NCBI GenBank assembly: GCA_023374045.1
Contig: JAIOTZ010000240.1
Span: forward strand, 1 to 64,000
Length of the DNA: 64,000 nt
Direction: 5' to 3'
DNA from: Limonium bicolor
Taxonomy: Eukaryota; Streptophyta; Magnoliopsida; Caryophyllales; Plumbaginaceae
Part shown: one piece after another, positions 1 through 10,143 of the stretch
Position numbering within the stretch: the stretch's first letter is position 1
Layout of the letters: the number at the start of each line of letters is the position of its first letter
Notes under the pieces: generated by a model
Told to the model about the DNA's origin: nothing
Databases searched by the model: none
Seen by the model: the letters and a program-made list of their open reading frames with translations, nothing else
Position numbers and translations under genes: made by a program

Positions 1-1697
1 AGTGGGAAAGGAAACGTGAGTGAAGAATGAAGAGCAAGAGAGAGATTTAGTGGATTTGTACTATTTACTTTTGCTTTTGTTTTTCTTTTCTTCCTTCTTT
101 TATTTACTAACTGTATTAGAGAGGGGGAAGGCTAATTAAGCCAATAAAATCGGCCCCACTGTATACTTACATGCTGGAGCGTTTTTCGGTTTTTGACAGA
201 AAACGCTCGTTATTTTACCCGGTTTGGCACTATTCATCTCCCGGCCCGTTTCCCGGATTTTTCTCGTTTAATTAATTTTAATGGTTATTAAGCTCCCATT
301 AATACTTATTTATAGTTATTTAACCAACTATAATTTTTACGGGTCCATTTGACCACTTAAAGTCACGTTTTCGGGTTTTCTCGAAAAACGTGCTTTAAAA
401 CTCCGTTAGCGTTTTAATCCATTATTTGGATCCGTTTTCTTCGGGAATCATTCCCGTATACTAATTATGACTAACTAAGCCTTAGGAATCCATCTCGGAC
501 CCTTACGAGATTATATATCTCTTATTTTCATTTAATGCGCATTTTAGCGTTTTTCGCGTTTAACGTATTTTCTCTTTTCTTTTGGTTTTATTCTTTTTAC
601 CAATACTCTCTAGGCACAATTAGGCCCTTAATAATCTTATTAGAGTAATTAAATCACCATTTTTAGATCCGGGGTATTAAATATTGAGTTAAGGAGAGGA
701 ATTATACATTAATGACTGTTGGTTAATACCCGTTAAGGTTTAACTAGCACATGAAATTTAAGACTTTCACTAACCGTAACTCGGGGTGGGAGTGAGGAAT
801 CCGGAATGGTACCGGCACATGTGTATTGGGGGAGGTCGGTATCTGAATCAGATCCGACTTCCAAATAAGACTTGTCCTCGGACTCGTCGCCTAGGGTCAA
901 CAAACCGACCCGACCACCCGGACTACTGTTTGAGGTGAGAGGCACATTAAGGATGGCGTGGGGGGATCAAGCCTACATCCCCAACAAATTAAGGAAGGTT
1001 GCTTATTGCTGGTAAGTGCACTGCTGCCGGCTAGGGTTAACCAAGCTCTATAAAAATAAGCAACCAACTAAGGGCTAACCAGTCTAATAGTAGAATGGTT
1101 GGCAAAAATAAGGTTAAGGAGAATGTGGACCCAAGGGGTTAAGATCTAACTCACTTTTTAAGGGAATGCTTGAGTCGTTCATTTATGTGTGAACTATGTA
1201 TGTTCATTCGTGGTTTGTTGTTTTATTGCATTTCATATTATGATTGTGATTCTAATCAACTTCCATGCTATCGACAATTAGTCGTCGTAGCCCCGTTAGC
1301 TTGGGGGCCATGAGAGGGTCGTACCAGCATTCGTGCTGACCCTCTTTGGGGGCTGTTTTTACTTTTGTTGGTAAGCGGCCCATGAAGTCACACCACGAGA
1401 GTAGGAGTGGGTAGACTTAGGTGGGACTTTTGTTTTGAGTATGGGTGCCTATGCTCCCATCTGTTAATATTAAAACTGTTAGTGAAGATGATGTTAACAT
1501 GAGATACTACGAACTCGGTTGGTGAATGTTTTGGATGTTCGGTATGTTCCTTTTGGATAAGCGTTAGTAAGTAAGTTCGGTATATTCTATTGATCAGACC
1601 GTGGCAAGGTCCCGGTGTTAGTTTATTCCGCTGCGATGTTTTTGTTTCAGTTGTTAAATTTGTGACAACCACGATTGACTTAGGACGGGGTGTTACA
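1..1697 (+). repeat. 3' portion of a chromovirus LTR nested in Element A's 5' LTR
   Basis: The right end reads GGGGTGTTACA at 1687-1697, the LTR terminus shared by the other Tekay-like elements here. From about 690 onward it is similar to Element A's LTR at about 2730-3794, including the 'taccagca...tgctgaccc' hairpin block and the 'cagaccgtggcaaggtcc' block. The sequence right after it (AGGAATGTAAGGG, from 1698) aligns with 12308 onward inside Element A's 3' LTR, so this LTR sits inside Element A's 5' LTR; AGGAA at 1698-1702 is the likely target duplication, whose partner lies outside the window. Short open frames here are not coding. Whether it is a solo LTR or the end of a full element cannot be seen. 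Confidence 0.75.
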
Positions 1698-1901
1698 AGG
1701 AATGTAAGGGATAAAATGTTATGTGTTAAGAGTTTTAGTAAGAATTGAATAAATGGTTAAGAAGAGCTTTGGTGGGTGAATTAATGAGTTTGGTGGATGT
1801 TTTAAGGTGAGTTTTAGTGCCTAAATGATGTTGGAACCCATTAGAACACTTGTGGTGAGGTTTGGAGTGAATTTAACACTTAGAAATAAGTTTATGGAGC
1901 C

Positions 1902-2242
1902 GACCTACCTTAGGACCGACCTTGGCAAGGTCGGTCAGGCTCAGAATACACATGCAGGAAACTCTCTGGAAAGGACCGACCTTAGGACCGACCTTAGGAC
2001 CGACCATGGACAAGGTCGGTCGGGCTGAAAAACAATGAACAAAATGTTTCTGGAATGGACCGACCTTGGGGACCAAACCTGCAAGGTCGGTCGGGGCAAA
2101 TTTTCAGACGGTTAAATGTTACTGGAATGGACCGACCTTCGGACCGACCTTGGCAAGGTCGGTCAAGTAGGCATTTTTTTAACCAGAATGTCTCTAGAAT
2201 GGACCGACCCTGGGTAGGGTCGGTCGGTAGGGTCGGTCGGCC
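1902..2242 (+). repeat. Array of imperfect palindromes (GACCGACC...GGTCGGTC) in Element A LTR
   Basis: About five units, spaced roughly 65-80 bases, each beginning near 'tggaatggaccgacc' and closing with 'aaggtcggtc'. The cleanest stem is 1914-1923 with 1927-1936, ten perfect pairs and a three-base centre. Corresponding arrays lie at 12520-12674 and 27034-27190 in the 3' LTR. Element B inserted within this array. Confidence 0.85.
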
Positions 2243-3418
2243 CATAAATATAAAGAAAAAGGAAAAGTTTAAGAATGTTAAGAGGTATTAATAGTAAGCC
2301 ATTAAGAGGGCAATGATGATAAGAAAGATAGGAATATAAGGACCTAAGGGATTAAGTTAAGTTAAAGATTAAGTTTGTAAGGTTAAGTTTGTAAGAACTT
2401 AGGAGGTGTTAAGTGGGGGTTATTAAGGGTTAAGTAATTTAAGTAATGTATAAGTAATTAATAATCTAAGATGGATGAATGTTTTAGGATTATGAAGTTT
2501 GGAACTGGAAGAGAATTTGACAACCGGGACAACTGACGGTGAACAGTACAGTTTCTTGTGACCTGCTTGCTAACGAGGTGTCCCTTGGCTTGTGTGATAT
2601 CTATTTATTTGCTATGACTAAAACAAGATAAAGCATGCAACCGGTGTTATTGCACCCATTGTGTTTGTGTTTTCTTTACACTAACACACGTGACTTGAGA
2701 TTAGTTACTAACTAGGTTTAGTACCTATTGGAATGAGGAGAGGAACTATAATTTGGTAACTGTTGGTTAATACCCGTTAAGGTTTAACTAATACATGGTT
2801 TATAAGATTTTCACTAACTGGAACTTAAGGGGAGTGAGGAATCTGGGACTGACTCCGGTCATGCATGTTACGGAAAAAGGGGGTCGGTATCTGAATCAAA
2901 TCCGATCTCCGCTTAAGGACTTGTCTTCGGACTTGTTGCCTAGGGTTGAATGTCGGCTCAGCTACATTTGATTTCTAGTCCAAGGTAGGAGGCAGTTAAG
3001 ATGGTGCGGTAGGATCACCTAAATCCTAAATTTTAAGATAAGTTGTTTATTCAACCAATGGAGTTAATAGCTCATTGGCTAGGGTTGCTTTTGACCCGAA
3101 AAAAATAAACATTGAGATAAGATACAACCATTTCTATTTAAAGAACGATACGTATTCTAAGACTGAGGTAATGATTTAGCTTGAGATAAGTTAAGATGGA
3201 CTGAGGTTGAGTGGAATTAGAACTTGAGGAGTTAACTGATTAACTCACCTGTTGAGAGAACGCTTTTAAGTCGTTCATTGTGTGTGAACTATGCTTGTTC
3301 ATTTGTGGATTGTTGTTTTATTGCACTTCATATGATGATTGTGTATCTAATCAATCTCCATGCTATCGACAATTAGTCGTCGTAGCCCTGTTAGCTTGGG
3401 GGCCATAGAGAATTGTAC

Positions 3419-3445
3419 CAGCAAATTTGCTGACCCCCTCGGGGG
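3419..3445 (+). promoter_or_regulatory. Paired hairpin block near the LTR 3' end
   Basis: CAGCAAATTTGCTG (3419-3432) is a perfect palindrome, followed at once by CCCCCTCGGGGG (3434-3445). The same pair with changed loops is at 1325-1352, 12985-13013, 22671-22705 and 45119-45148, so it is a conserved structure of these LTRs, probably in the transcribed R/U5 part. Function unknown. Confidence 0.6.
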
Positions 3446-3799
3446 CTGTTGTTTATATTTTTCAGGTAAGCGTCCCATGAAGACTCACCTTGAGAGTAGG
3501 GGCGGTTAAACTTAGGTTGGGTTTTCATTTTGAGTACGGGTTGCGCCTGTGCACCCGTCTGTTGATATTAAGTCTTATGGAAGATATGTTGTTACTTGAG
3601 ATACTATACACTCAGTTGGTGATTATTTTGGTTGGTATGTATATTTTGGATTAGCGGTTGTAAATGTCTAAGGTTCGGTATATTCTGTTGTTCAGACCGT
3701 GGCGAGGTCCTGGCATTGGTTTAATTCCGCTGTGACATCATATTTATACTATTAAGACGCAATAACCACAATTGTCTTAGGGAGGGGTGTTACAAAAAG

Positions 3800-3811
3800 T
3801 GGTATCAGAGC
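3800..3811 (+). promoter_or_regulatory. Element A primer binding site, initiator tRNA-Met
   Basis: TGGTATCAGAGC five bases after the LTR end, complementary to the 3' end of plant initiator tRNA-Met, the standard chromovirus primer. Its 3' half (CAGAGC, 3806-3811) can pair with GCTCTG at 3820-3825. Confidence 0.9.
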
Positions 3812-4030
3812 GTAGTTTTGCTCTGATCGAAGAATACCGAACATAGGAAACCACCGAGTTAGGATATGAGTTAAGACATAAGTAATGGGTTAAGGGTGTG
3901 AGAAGTTAGAGTGAGTAGAGTCAGATGACCACTATTAAGTGTGGATCATCTTTGCCGTCTACGGACGTTATAAAATTCGTGAACCGAAACCATGGTGGAT
4001 ACGAACCTAATATAAGTTGTGATTGTTCAG
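3812..4030 (+). other. Element A untranslated leader
   Basis: Lies between the PBS and the gag ATG. It shares 'gaataccgaac' with the Element B leader. No open frame of note; 'ttcag' directly precedes the ATG at 4031. Confidence 0.6.
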
Positions 4031-4675
4031 ATGGCAGGACGTCCACGAGGAGGCCGAGGCCGTGGCCACAACGATGAGAGTACTGAGATACCGGGAGGGT
4101 AGACGATCGCTGAGATTGTGGCTGCCGCGTTAGGGCACATGGGCTATTATCCTGGTGTAGGTGCACCGCCACCTCCACCGCCACAGCCCCGGGAACCGAA
4201 TTGGGTGAAGAGTCTTGCTGACCTTTGACCCGCACACTTTAAAGGGGAGACGGATCCCGCCAAGCTTGAGGCGTACATCTCTGAGCTGGAGACCGCCTTC
4301 GAGACCCTTGATGTCCCTGCTGGGATCAAGGTGCGTCTGGCTGCATTTTATCTGAAGGGAGCAGCAGGCGATTGGTGGAAGCTGGTGAGGGCCGAGCATG
4401 TGGCCAACCCAGACTTCGGCTGGGAGCAGTACACAGCTTTACTACGAGCCAAGTACTACCCCGCCCATGTCCAGATGAAGAAGCGTTTATAGTTGGATGT
4501 GCTAAAGCAGACAGACAAGATGACGGTGGACGAGTACTACTCAGAGTTCACCGCCTTGCTTCGTCTTCTGCCCGGTCTTGGGTATTCAGACCAGATACTG
4601 GTGGACCGCTTCTATGGCAGGCTTAGCCATCGACTCCACTACGGCATAGGGCCAACGAGTTATACTACCTTGCAG

Positions 4676-4756
4676 GTAATGAGAATAATTGAGATATGAA
4701 TAAGTGAATACGATTTAGACTTTGAGATATAAGGGAACTAATACTTTGGGAAGCAG
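4676..4756 (+). other. Inferred intron in Element A gag, absent from Element E
   Basis: 81 bases, begins GTAATG and ends GGAAGCAG, with stops in frame. It splits CAG|GAG in the LQ-ECYH stretch of gag, which is continuous in Element E at about 46275 (ttacaggagtgttatcat). Removing it restores the gag frame with no shift. Confidence 0.75.
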
Positions 4757-5003
4757 GAGTGCTATCATGCCTCTGCTAAGGATGAGATAACCGTCCAGCT
4801 GAGGGACGAGGACAATGCTAAGAGGAAGAGTGCCGGTAAGAGTACGGAGAACCAAGGGCAGGGCGGGTACAAGAAACAGAAGTACCAGCCTCAGGCCCAG
4901 AAGAGTTAGAAAGGGAAGGTGGAAACTGAGAAGGCTACTAAAGAGCCGCTTAAGCTGACCTATGCTATTGCTGCGAAGCCCCTGCGCTCTAGGGCGCCAA
5001 AGG

Positions 5004-5083
5004 GTAAGGAAATGGACATTGAGTGAATTGAGAAACATTTAGCAAACCGTTAAGATACAATTACTAATATTGAGAATGATCAG
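5004..5083 (+). other. Inferred intron upstream of Element A zinc knuckles
   Basis: 80 bases, GTAAGG...ATCAG, phase 1. The equivalent Element E intron (46518-46598) has the same phase and a glycine codon at the junction in both, though the intron sequences differ. Confidence 0.8.
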
Positions 5084-5425
5084 GATCTGAGACTGGGAAG
5101 GGAGCCGGTGGTGGCTACCAACGACGCTACATCTGTTAGTGGTGTCACAAGGACCACCCCGGGCTCGATTGTAAGGGAAACAAGGTGGAGTGCAACTTCT
5201 GTGGGGTGTACGGGCACCGAGCTTACGAGTGTTTCCGGAACCCCGAGAACAGAGCCTTTAGGCCCGAGATGAAGGGCAAGGGCAAGACCAACCAGGGTAC
5301 TGGATCTGACGGTTAGAAGGGGGCGCAGCAAGCTACAAATAAGAACCCACGGGTAGTCCAGAAGTCGGGACCCACACTACACATGGTGGACCGGGACGAT
5401 AAGGCTGAACCCTCATCGAGGCCAG

Positions 5426-6455
5426 GTACCGCTATTACCAATAAGTAATAAAAATTGTCTGCTTACCGCATTTTCATGCATGCTTTGGTGAATGAATGAG
5501 TTAGATGAGAATAAGATGAGATTAAAACTTAAGTAATACATAACCTATTACCACCTTAGGAAGCTTAAACATTTGTTATCCAATACCTTCGACACCTAAC
5601 CTGGAGGACACCAACATTGAAACCCGAGATTTTTCAACCGAACAATGTCAGGTTATCCGCCCAGGTATGATTTTATTAAGGGGATACCTAACACCATCAA
5701 CACAAATAGCCATCATCAGGAGATGTAGTCAACTAGGGGTGGGACCGGGAGGTTTTTATACACCAGAGTACCCAGGAGGAGCAAGGATGAAGTTAAAGAT
5801 GATGAGCCTAGGCAAGGATTGGAATCCGTATGCCAAGACGTACCAGACCACGAGAGCAAAAATAGAGTCTCACCACCGGGGATACCCGAAGAGTTCCATC
5901 CAGTTATAAAACAAGTCATGGAGATCGCTCAGAAGTTGGAAGCTGACCCGATTCCAGACATACAAGCAGACATCTGCATTATGAATTTCTACGAGAAAGA
6001 TGGGCAACTTGTACTACATCAGAATATGGACGAGACAACGGAGTCTCTCGAAAGAGGGATGCCCATAGTGTCTTGGTCCATTGGAGACGACGCTGAGTTT
6101 TTGTACGGCGAGCAGAAGCATGCGGACCGTGCTAACAAGTTAGTACTTAAATCGGGGGATGTATTAGTTATGGGAGGAGAATCAAGAATGTTATACCATG
6201 GGATTAAGAGAATTAAGCTGAATACAGCACCGTCGGCAGTAATCAATGCGACACATATGAGACCAGGACGGTTAAACCTAACCTTTATCAATATTAGCTA
6301 TGTAATGTTTTAAGTATGATGTAAGGAATGAGATGTAAGAAAGAAGCACATGATGTAAACAGGATGGTTATGAATAAAATAACAGTGTTGTTCATATTAA
6401 TTGTTACGACTCTTGTTATACCATCATTACTTTTGAAGCTTGTGAATACAATTAG
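5426..6455 (+). other. Alternative intron region around AlkB, Element A
   Basis: Donor GTACCG at 5426. The near acceptor (CCTTAG, ending 5559) gives a 134-base intron and opens AlkB in frame; the far acceptor (CAATTAG, ending 6455) gives a 1030-base intron and opens protease in frame. Both use the single nucleotide G at 5425 to complete a glycine codon. Inferred by eye and by comparison with Element E. Confidence 0.7.
5560..6313 (+). pseudogene. AlkB-like 2OG/Fe(II) dioxygenase segment of Element A, inactivated
   Basis: Same protein as the Element E AlkB exon and at the same position. Recognisable: GPGGFYTPEYPGG, KMMSLGKDWNPY (older copy reads MMSLG), the NxY motif (NFY), GDDAEFLYGEQ, SGDVLVMGGESR, second iron histidine (YHGIKRIK, His codon 6197-6199) and RPGRLNLTF. 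A one-base shift near 5870 splits it into frames 5667-5909 and 5819-6313. The first iron ligand motif, HQD in Element E, is HQN here (Asn codon 6023-6025), and an indel after LTF replaces the final arginine and moves the stop to 6311-6313. Two independent losses in conserved catalytic positions make activity unlikely. The family (AlkB dioxygenases) removes methyl groups from nucleic acid bases using 2-oxoglutarate, O2 and Fe(II). Confidence 0.9.
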
Positions 6456-9400
6456 GTTATGGACTCGGTACGGAAGGTGCGCTAAGCATACTTATAGAGG
6501 CACAGGCTGATACAAGCGGTACTATCCTCACCGGCGCCTTTCCGATTAATGGGATTGAGGCATCAGTTCTCTTCGACTAAGGGGTCTCGCATACCTTTAT
6601 CTCGGCATAGTTTGTGAGAAGGTTGGGGCTAGACGCTGATGAGCTACTCGACTTTACGGTTAAGCTCCCGTCTAAGGAGAAGGTTCGTTGCACTCGCTAC
6701 TACCGAGGAGCCATCATCAGAATTAAGGGGGAAGACTTTCCAGTCAATTTTATTGAGTTCAGGGAGTTAGGATTTGATGTTATCTTCGGGATGAACTGGT
6801 TGGAGTGGCACAAGGGTCGTATCCTCTACGCCGAGCATCGACTGCTGCTCAGAGTCCGTCTGGGGAAACAATATCATACTGCCAGAGGCCCAGAGAGCCT
6901 TCAACCAAGATCATCTCCGTTATGGCAATGTATAAGAAACTGAGGAGGAAGGAGGAAGTATATCTCTGCTATGTCCAGGACATAGAGAGGGACCCCGAGT
7001 TCGACCCCGACTTACCGGTAGTGTCGGAATTCCCCGATCTCTTTCCACGGGAACTGCACAGCATGCCACCCACTCGGGAGGTAGAGTTCACCATCGAGCT
7101 GCTACCTGGAACCGGACCGATAGACAAGGCACCATACCGCATGGCTCCGGCAGAAATTAATGAGTTAAAAAATCAGTTGAAGGATTTGCTAGACAAAGGA
7201 TTCATAAGACCAAGTGTATCACCATGGGAGCACCAGTTCTATTCGTGAAGAAGAAGGATGGCAGTCTCCGCCTCTGCATCGACTACAGAGAGTTGAATGC
7301 AGTGACTGTGAAGAACAAGTACCCACTATCCCGCATTGATGATCTGTTCGATCAGTTGAAGGGGGCATCTGTGTTTTCCAAGATTGATCTCAGATCGGGG
7401 TATCATCAGATAGCCATTAAGGAGGGAGATATTGAGAAGACGGCATTCCGGACACGATACGGCCACTATGAGTTTACAGTGATGCCGTTCGGTTTGTCGA
7501 ACGCACTGGCGAAGTTTATGGATCTGATGAACCGCTTGTTCCGGGAACAGCTAGAAAAGTCAGTTGTGGTGTTTATCGACGACATATTGATTTATTCAAA
7601 GTCGAGAGCTGAGCATGAGGAACATTTGAGGAGGGTGTTAGAAATACTGAGGGAGAACCAGCTTTTCGCGAAGTTCTCCAAGTGTGAGTTTTGGCTTGAC
7701 CCGGTCTCTTTCCTGGGTCATGTCATCTCAGATGCTAGGATCTCGGTGGATCCAGCAAAGATTGATGTCGTGCGTACCTAGCTGAGACCGAAGACAGTTA
7801 CCGATATTCGGAGCTTTCTTGGTTTGGCGGGTTACTATCGGAGGTTTGTTAGGGATTTCAGCAAGGTCGCGAAGCCGATGACTAGTTTGACGAAGAAGGA
7901 TGCACCGTTCGTATGGACGGCTGATTGTGCGAGTTCGTTTCAGAGTTTGAAGGACTCACTGACCACTGCACTGGTTCTAACTATTCCAGACGGTACGGAG
8001 GGCTTTGAGGTATATTGTGATGCATCCGGCAGAGGGCTGGGTTGCGTGCTCATGCAGCATGGCAAGGTGGTGGCATATGCCTCACGCCAGCTGAAGAAGC
8101 ATGAGGAGAACTACCCCACTCATGACTTGGAGTTGGGAGCTGTAGTCTTCGCTTTGAAGATATGGCGCCACTACTTGTACGAGGTTAGTGTGACGATCTA
8201 CATCGATCACAAGAGCTTGAAATATATATTCACTCAAAAGGAGTTGAATCTTCGACATAGGAGGTGGTTAGAATTTTTGAAGGACTATGATATTGACCTC
8301 CAATATAAATAAGGGAAGGCCAATGTTGTAGCGGACGCCCAGAGTCGTCAAGCACACTCACTCCATTCGCTAGTTTCTTTCTCAAGCTTGGTTGATGAGC
8401 TGCGAGAGGCTCAAAGGACCGATGAGTATATGAGGGAAGTCAGACAGAAGCTGACAGAGGGTACCTTTGAGAGTCAGAAATACGACTTCAGACTTCATGA
8501 TGAAGATCTGATCAGACTTAAGGGTCGGTTATGCATACCACGGGGCAACGCGGATCTGAAAGACCGCATACTTAGAGAATCACACTGTTCTTCAGCTTTC
8601 ATCCATCCGGGAGCCTCTAAGATGTATAAAGACATGAAGAGATACTTCTGGTGGTCGGGGATGAAGACAGATGTTACTGAGTTCATCTTGAGGTGTCTCA
8701 CATGCCAAAAGGTGAAGTTTGAGCACCGACGACCGGGCGGAATGGTACAGTCGATGCCAGTTCCGGAGTGGAAGTTTCATGATATCTCCATGGACTTCGT
8801 GGTCGGACTCCCGCCTGCCAAGGGAGGTCTGAACATGATATGGGTTGTGGTGGATCGCCTTACCAAAGTAGCCCGATTCATACCGATGAAGGATACTTGG
8901 AAGGTAACTAAGTTAGCTGAGTTGTTTGAGAGGGAGATCATGAGACACCACGAGATACCAAAGACCATAGTGTCAGATAGAGATACCAGATTCCTTTCGA
9001 GGTACTGGAGAGCTACACGAGAAGCGCTGGGTACAAAACTGAAGTTGAGTACCGCGTTCCATCCTCAGACAGATGGTCAAACTGAGCGTACGATTCAGAC
9101 ACTCGAGGACATGCTGAGGACATGTGCCTTAGACTTTTAGGGCAGTTGGATTGATAAGTTGCATCTGATCGAGTTTTCTTACAACAATAGCTATCACGCT
9201 TCGATCAAGATGGCGCCTTTCCAAGCGTTGTACGGTAGACCATGTTATACACCGCTCTGCTGGGATGAGTCGAGTGAGACGGTCATCATAGGACCAAAAT
9301 ACTTAGAACAAGTTCAGGATGAGGTTCAGCAAATTAAGGAGAATGTGAAAGCTGCTCAAGATAGGCAGAAGTCGTATGCTGATGTTCGACGACGAGACCT

Positions 9401-9833
9401 AGAGTTCACAGGGGGCGACCGGGTATTTCTGCGGGTTTCACCGATGAAAGGTGTATTTAGATTTGGGCAGAAGGGCAAATTGAGCCCGAAGTTTGTTGGT
9501 CCTTATGAGATTACGGAGCGGGTGGGCCCAGTTGCTTATAGGTTGAATTTACCTACTGAGCTGGGTAAAGCGCATGATGTTTTTCATGTTTCACAGCTAA
9601 AGAAATACATGCACCACCCCTCCCATGTGTTAGAACCTGAGAGGTTGACGTTAGAACTGAATATGAGATCAGTGGAGATTCCTCAGAGAATCTTGGATAG
9701 TAAGACTAGGGACACTCGCCATAAGTCAGTGCGACTGATGAAGGTTCTCTAGTCTAACCAGGATGTCGAATAGGCCACGTGGGAATTAGAGGATAAGATG
9801 AGATCGAAGTACCCTTCGTTATTTACCGACTAG
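6456..9833 (+). pseudogene. pol: Element A pol: protease-RT-RNaseH-integrase-chromodomain, decayed
   Basis: Aspartic protease (LFD-stop-G at about 6572-6583: the catalytic DSG serine codon is TAA; HTF follows), reverse transcriptase ([33 protein letters not shown] near 7565-7600), RNase H ([11 protein letters not shown] near 8010; [10 protein letters not shown] type segment), integrase zinc finger (HPGASKMYKDM...RCLTCQKV), integrase core ([30 protein letters not shown]), GPY domain (KFVGPYEI) and a chromodomain-like tail (RILDSKTRD, near 9690). Frameshifts lie near 6885 and 7230; in the remaining frame stops occur at 7779, 8310, 9138 and 9750 and again near 9771. Ends LFTD at 9831-9833. It joins gag in frame through the long intron 5426-6455. 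Confidence 0.93.
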
Positions 9834-10107
9834 ATTGTCTGTATAGGGTACAGGGCGTACCCCTTTTTAAGGGGGGTAGAGCTTCCTCGCTTTTGAGTTA
9901 GTAAACGAACATGTTTGTCGTTGTTTGGTTGTTGTAAGATGTGGTTTTGTGTAAGTTATTACACTCTGTGGTAAGTCTAAGATATGTATAATACTTATGT
10001 ATTGTATTTGTGGTGGATCTTCGAGTCTTGAGATGTGTGAATGTGAGAATAAGATACGATATTAAGATTAAGGAAATTGAGTGCCGTGAATGATTAAGTG
10101 TATATGT

Positions 10108-10127
10108 GAACTTTGGGGACAAAGTTC
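10108..10127 (+). promoter_or_regulatory. Stem-loop upstream of the polypurine tract, Element A
   Basis: GAACTTTG-GGGA-CAAAGTTC: eight perfect pairs with a four-base loop, four bases before the TTAAGGGGGGTAGA tract. Equivalent stems with changed sequence lie at 17374-17393 (B), 51754-51770 (E) and 58880-58899 (F). Confidence 0.75.
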
Positions 10128-10130
10128 TTT

Positions 10131-10143
10131 TAAGGGGGGTAGA
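10131..10143 (+). promoter_or_regulatory. Element A polypurine tract
   Basis: TAAGGGGGGTAGA directly before the 3' LTR; plus-strand DNA primer site. The LTR start, TG in other copies, reads TCAAAATACCCC here. Confidence 0.85.

Larger units (their letters stand above)
1698..3794 (+). repeat. Element A 5' LTR (3' half only)
   Basis: Collinear with 12308-12674 followed by 27039-28774 of the 3' LTR and ends GGGGTGTTACA just before the primer binding site. The 5' part of the LTR lies beyond the nested LTR at 1-1697. Contains the palindromic array at 1902-2242 and a paired-hairpin block at 3419-3445. No credible gene inside. Confidence 0.9.
4031..5425 (+). pseudogene. gag: Element A gag, three exons, decayed
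   Basis: Structural capsid/nucleocapsid polyprotein. The start MAGRPRGGRG matches the Element E start by position. Exon 1 (4031-4675) holds the retrotransposon gag domain (DWWKLV, YYSEFTALLRLLPGLGYSDQ); exon 2 (4757-5003) is a basic linker; exon 3 (5084-5425) has two zinc knuckles ending in DHPGLDC and GHRAYEC. The frame is kept exactly across the inferred introns 4676-4756 (phase 0) and 5004-5083 (phase 1), which supports the splice calls. Stops at 4100 (TAG), 4226 (TGA), 4490 (TAG), about 4907, one inside the first knuckle and one near 5313 break it; most look like single substitutions. It ends at a phase-1 donor (cca g|gtaccg). Confidence 0.85.
9834..10143 (+). other. Element A 3' untranslated spacer with two polypurine tracts
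   Basis: Two copies of AAGGGGGGTAGA lie here, the first near 9871-9883 and the second at 10132-10143 directly before the LTR. The same doubling is found in Elements B and E. Confidence 0.75.

Noticed and set aside
1873..2245. Overlapping frames on both strands with DRP/GRS repeats
   Set aside because: They arise from the GACCGACC palindrome array, which is open in several frames by composition.
5560..6313. AlkB segment as an integrated plant RNA virus fragment
   Set aside because: No viral replicase, helicase or coat motifs nearby, the same exon is at the same site in two elements, and it joins gag in frame.
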